The notes under the pieces are model-generated. The model ran no database searches. It had not been told where the DNA came from and saw only the letters and a list, made by a program, of their open reading frames with translations. From assembly GCA_028678555.1 (NCBI GenBank), contig JAJRDF010000099.1, positions 1 through 5,762 on the forward strand: a DNA stretch of 5,762 bases, given 5' to 3'. Each line of letters starts with the position of its first letter. The stretch's first letter is position 1. Positions 5,585 through 5,762 of this stretch are shown here, in pieces. Source of the stretch: Methanomicrobiales archaeon (GTDB taxonomy: Archaea > Halobacteriota > Methanomicrobia > Methanomicrobiales > JACTUA01). A program made the position numbers and the translations under genes.

Positions 5585-5762
5585 ATGCAGGATCGGTTCA
5601 CCGGCTGCCTGATGGGGGCGGTCATCGGGGACGCGCTGGGGATGCCCAACGAGGGGAACCCGGTCAACCTGAAGCGCTCAGCCTGCGAGTTCCGCAGGGC
5701 ATGGCGGGGGCATCCCAACGACGGGCTCCAGGCCGGCCAGTACACGGACGACACCCAGGTGA
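5585..5762 (+). CDS. ADP-ribosylglycohydrolase family protein, 5' end only
   Basis: The first 59 codons are present before the window ends. The N-terminal motif GCLMGAVIGDALGMPNEG (residues 7-24) and YTDDTQ (53-58) are hallmarks of the ADP-ribosylglycohydrolase family (Pfam PF03747; DraG and ARH relatives). The Thr-Asp-Asp at 54-56 corresponds to metal ligands for the binuclear magnesium or manganese site. Family members remove ADP-ribose from proteins or nucleic acids, but many archaeal and bacterial members have untested substrates. The remaining metal ligands, usually near the C-terminus, lie outside the window, so intactness cannot be judged. No Shine-Dalgarno site is visible before the ATG, consistent with the very short leader predicted from the TATA-like box. 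The family assignment is firm for so short a fragment; the substrate is unknown. Confidence 0.88.
   Translation, partial: MQDRFTGCLMGAVIGDALGMPNEGNPVNLKRSACEFRRAWRGHPNDGLQAGQYTDDTQV

Overview
The window reads as archaeal DNA, most likely from a high-GC methanogen of the Methanomicrobiales or a close relative (inference). The grounds are archaeal TATA-like boxes placed for short or absent leaders, a family of signal-peptide/Ig-like/membrane-anchor proteins next to a MacB-like ABC transporter, and a stand-alone TrpB2-type tryptophan synthase beta chain. GC content is high throughout, so most long open frames on the opposite strand or in other frames are shadows. All supported genes lie on the + strand.

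Layout. 1-213 is the 3' end of a cupredoxin (blue-copper) domain gene with an amicyanin-like Cys-x2-His-x2-Met ligand loop. 214-339 is a short intergenic region with a weak T-rich stop signal, an imperfect hairpin and a possible TATA-like box. 340-3978 is a four-gene block in which every junction is a 4-base start/stop overlap (ATGA, GTGA, GTGA): a five-helix YIP1-family membrane protein, a signal-peptide protein with about three Ig-like domains and a C-terminal membrane anchor (COG1361-like), a LolD/MacB-type ABC ATPase and a four-helix MacB/FtsX-type permease. These most likely form one translationally coupled export or envelope-remodelling complex; its substrate is unknown.

3957-4059 holds the most unusual structure of the window. 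The last codons of the permease, including its stop, occur three times in tandem (periods 42 and 39), separated by GC-rich inverted repeats. All three TGA stops are in the same frame. A pyrimidine-rich tract follows.

4155-5513 encodes a TrpB2-type PLP enzyme with its own TATA-like box, placed so that the transcript would be nearly leaderless. A T-run plus a small hairpin follows it, then a second TATA-like box and the first 59 codons of an ADP-ribosylglycohydrolase family protein, cut by the window end (5585-5762). No RNA gene, insertion sequence or CRISPR array was seen.
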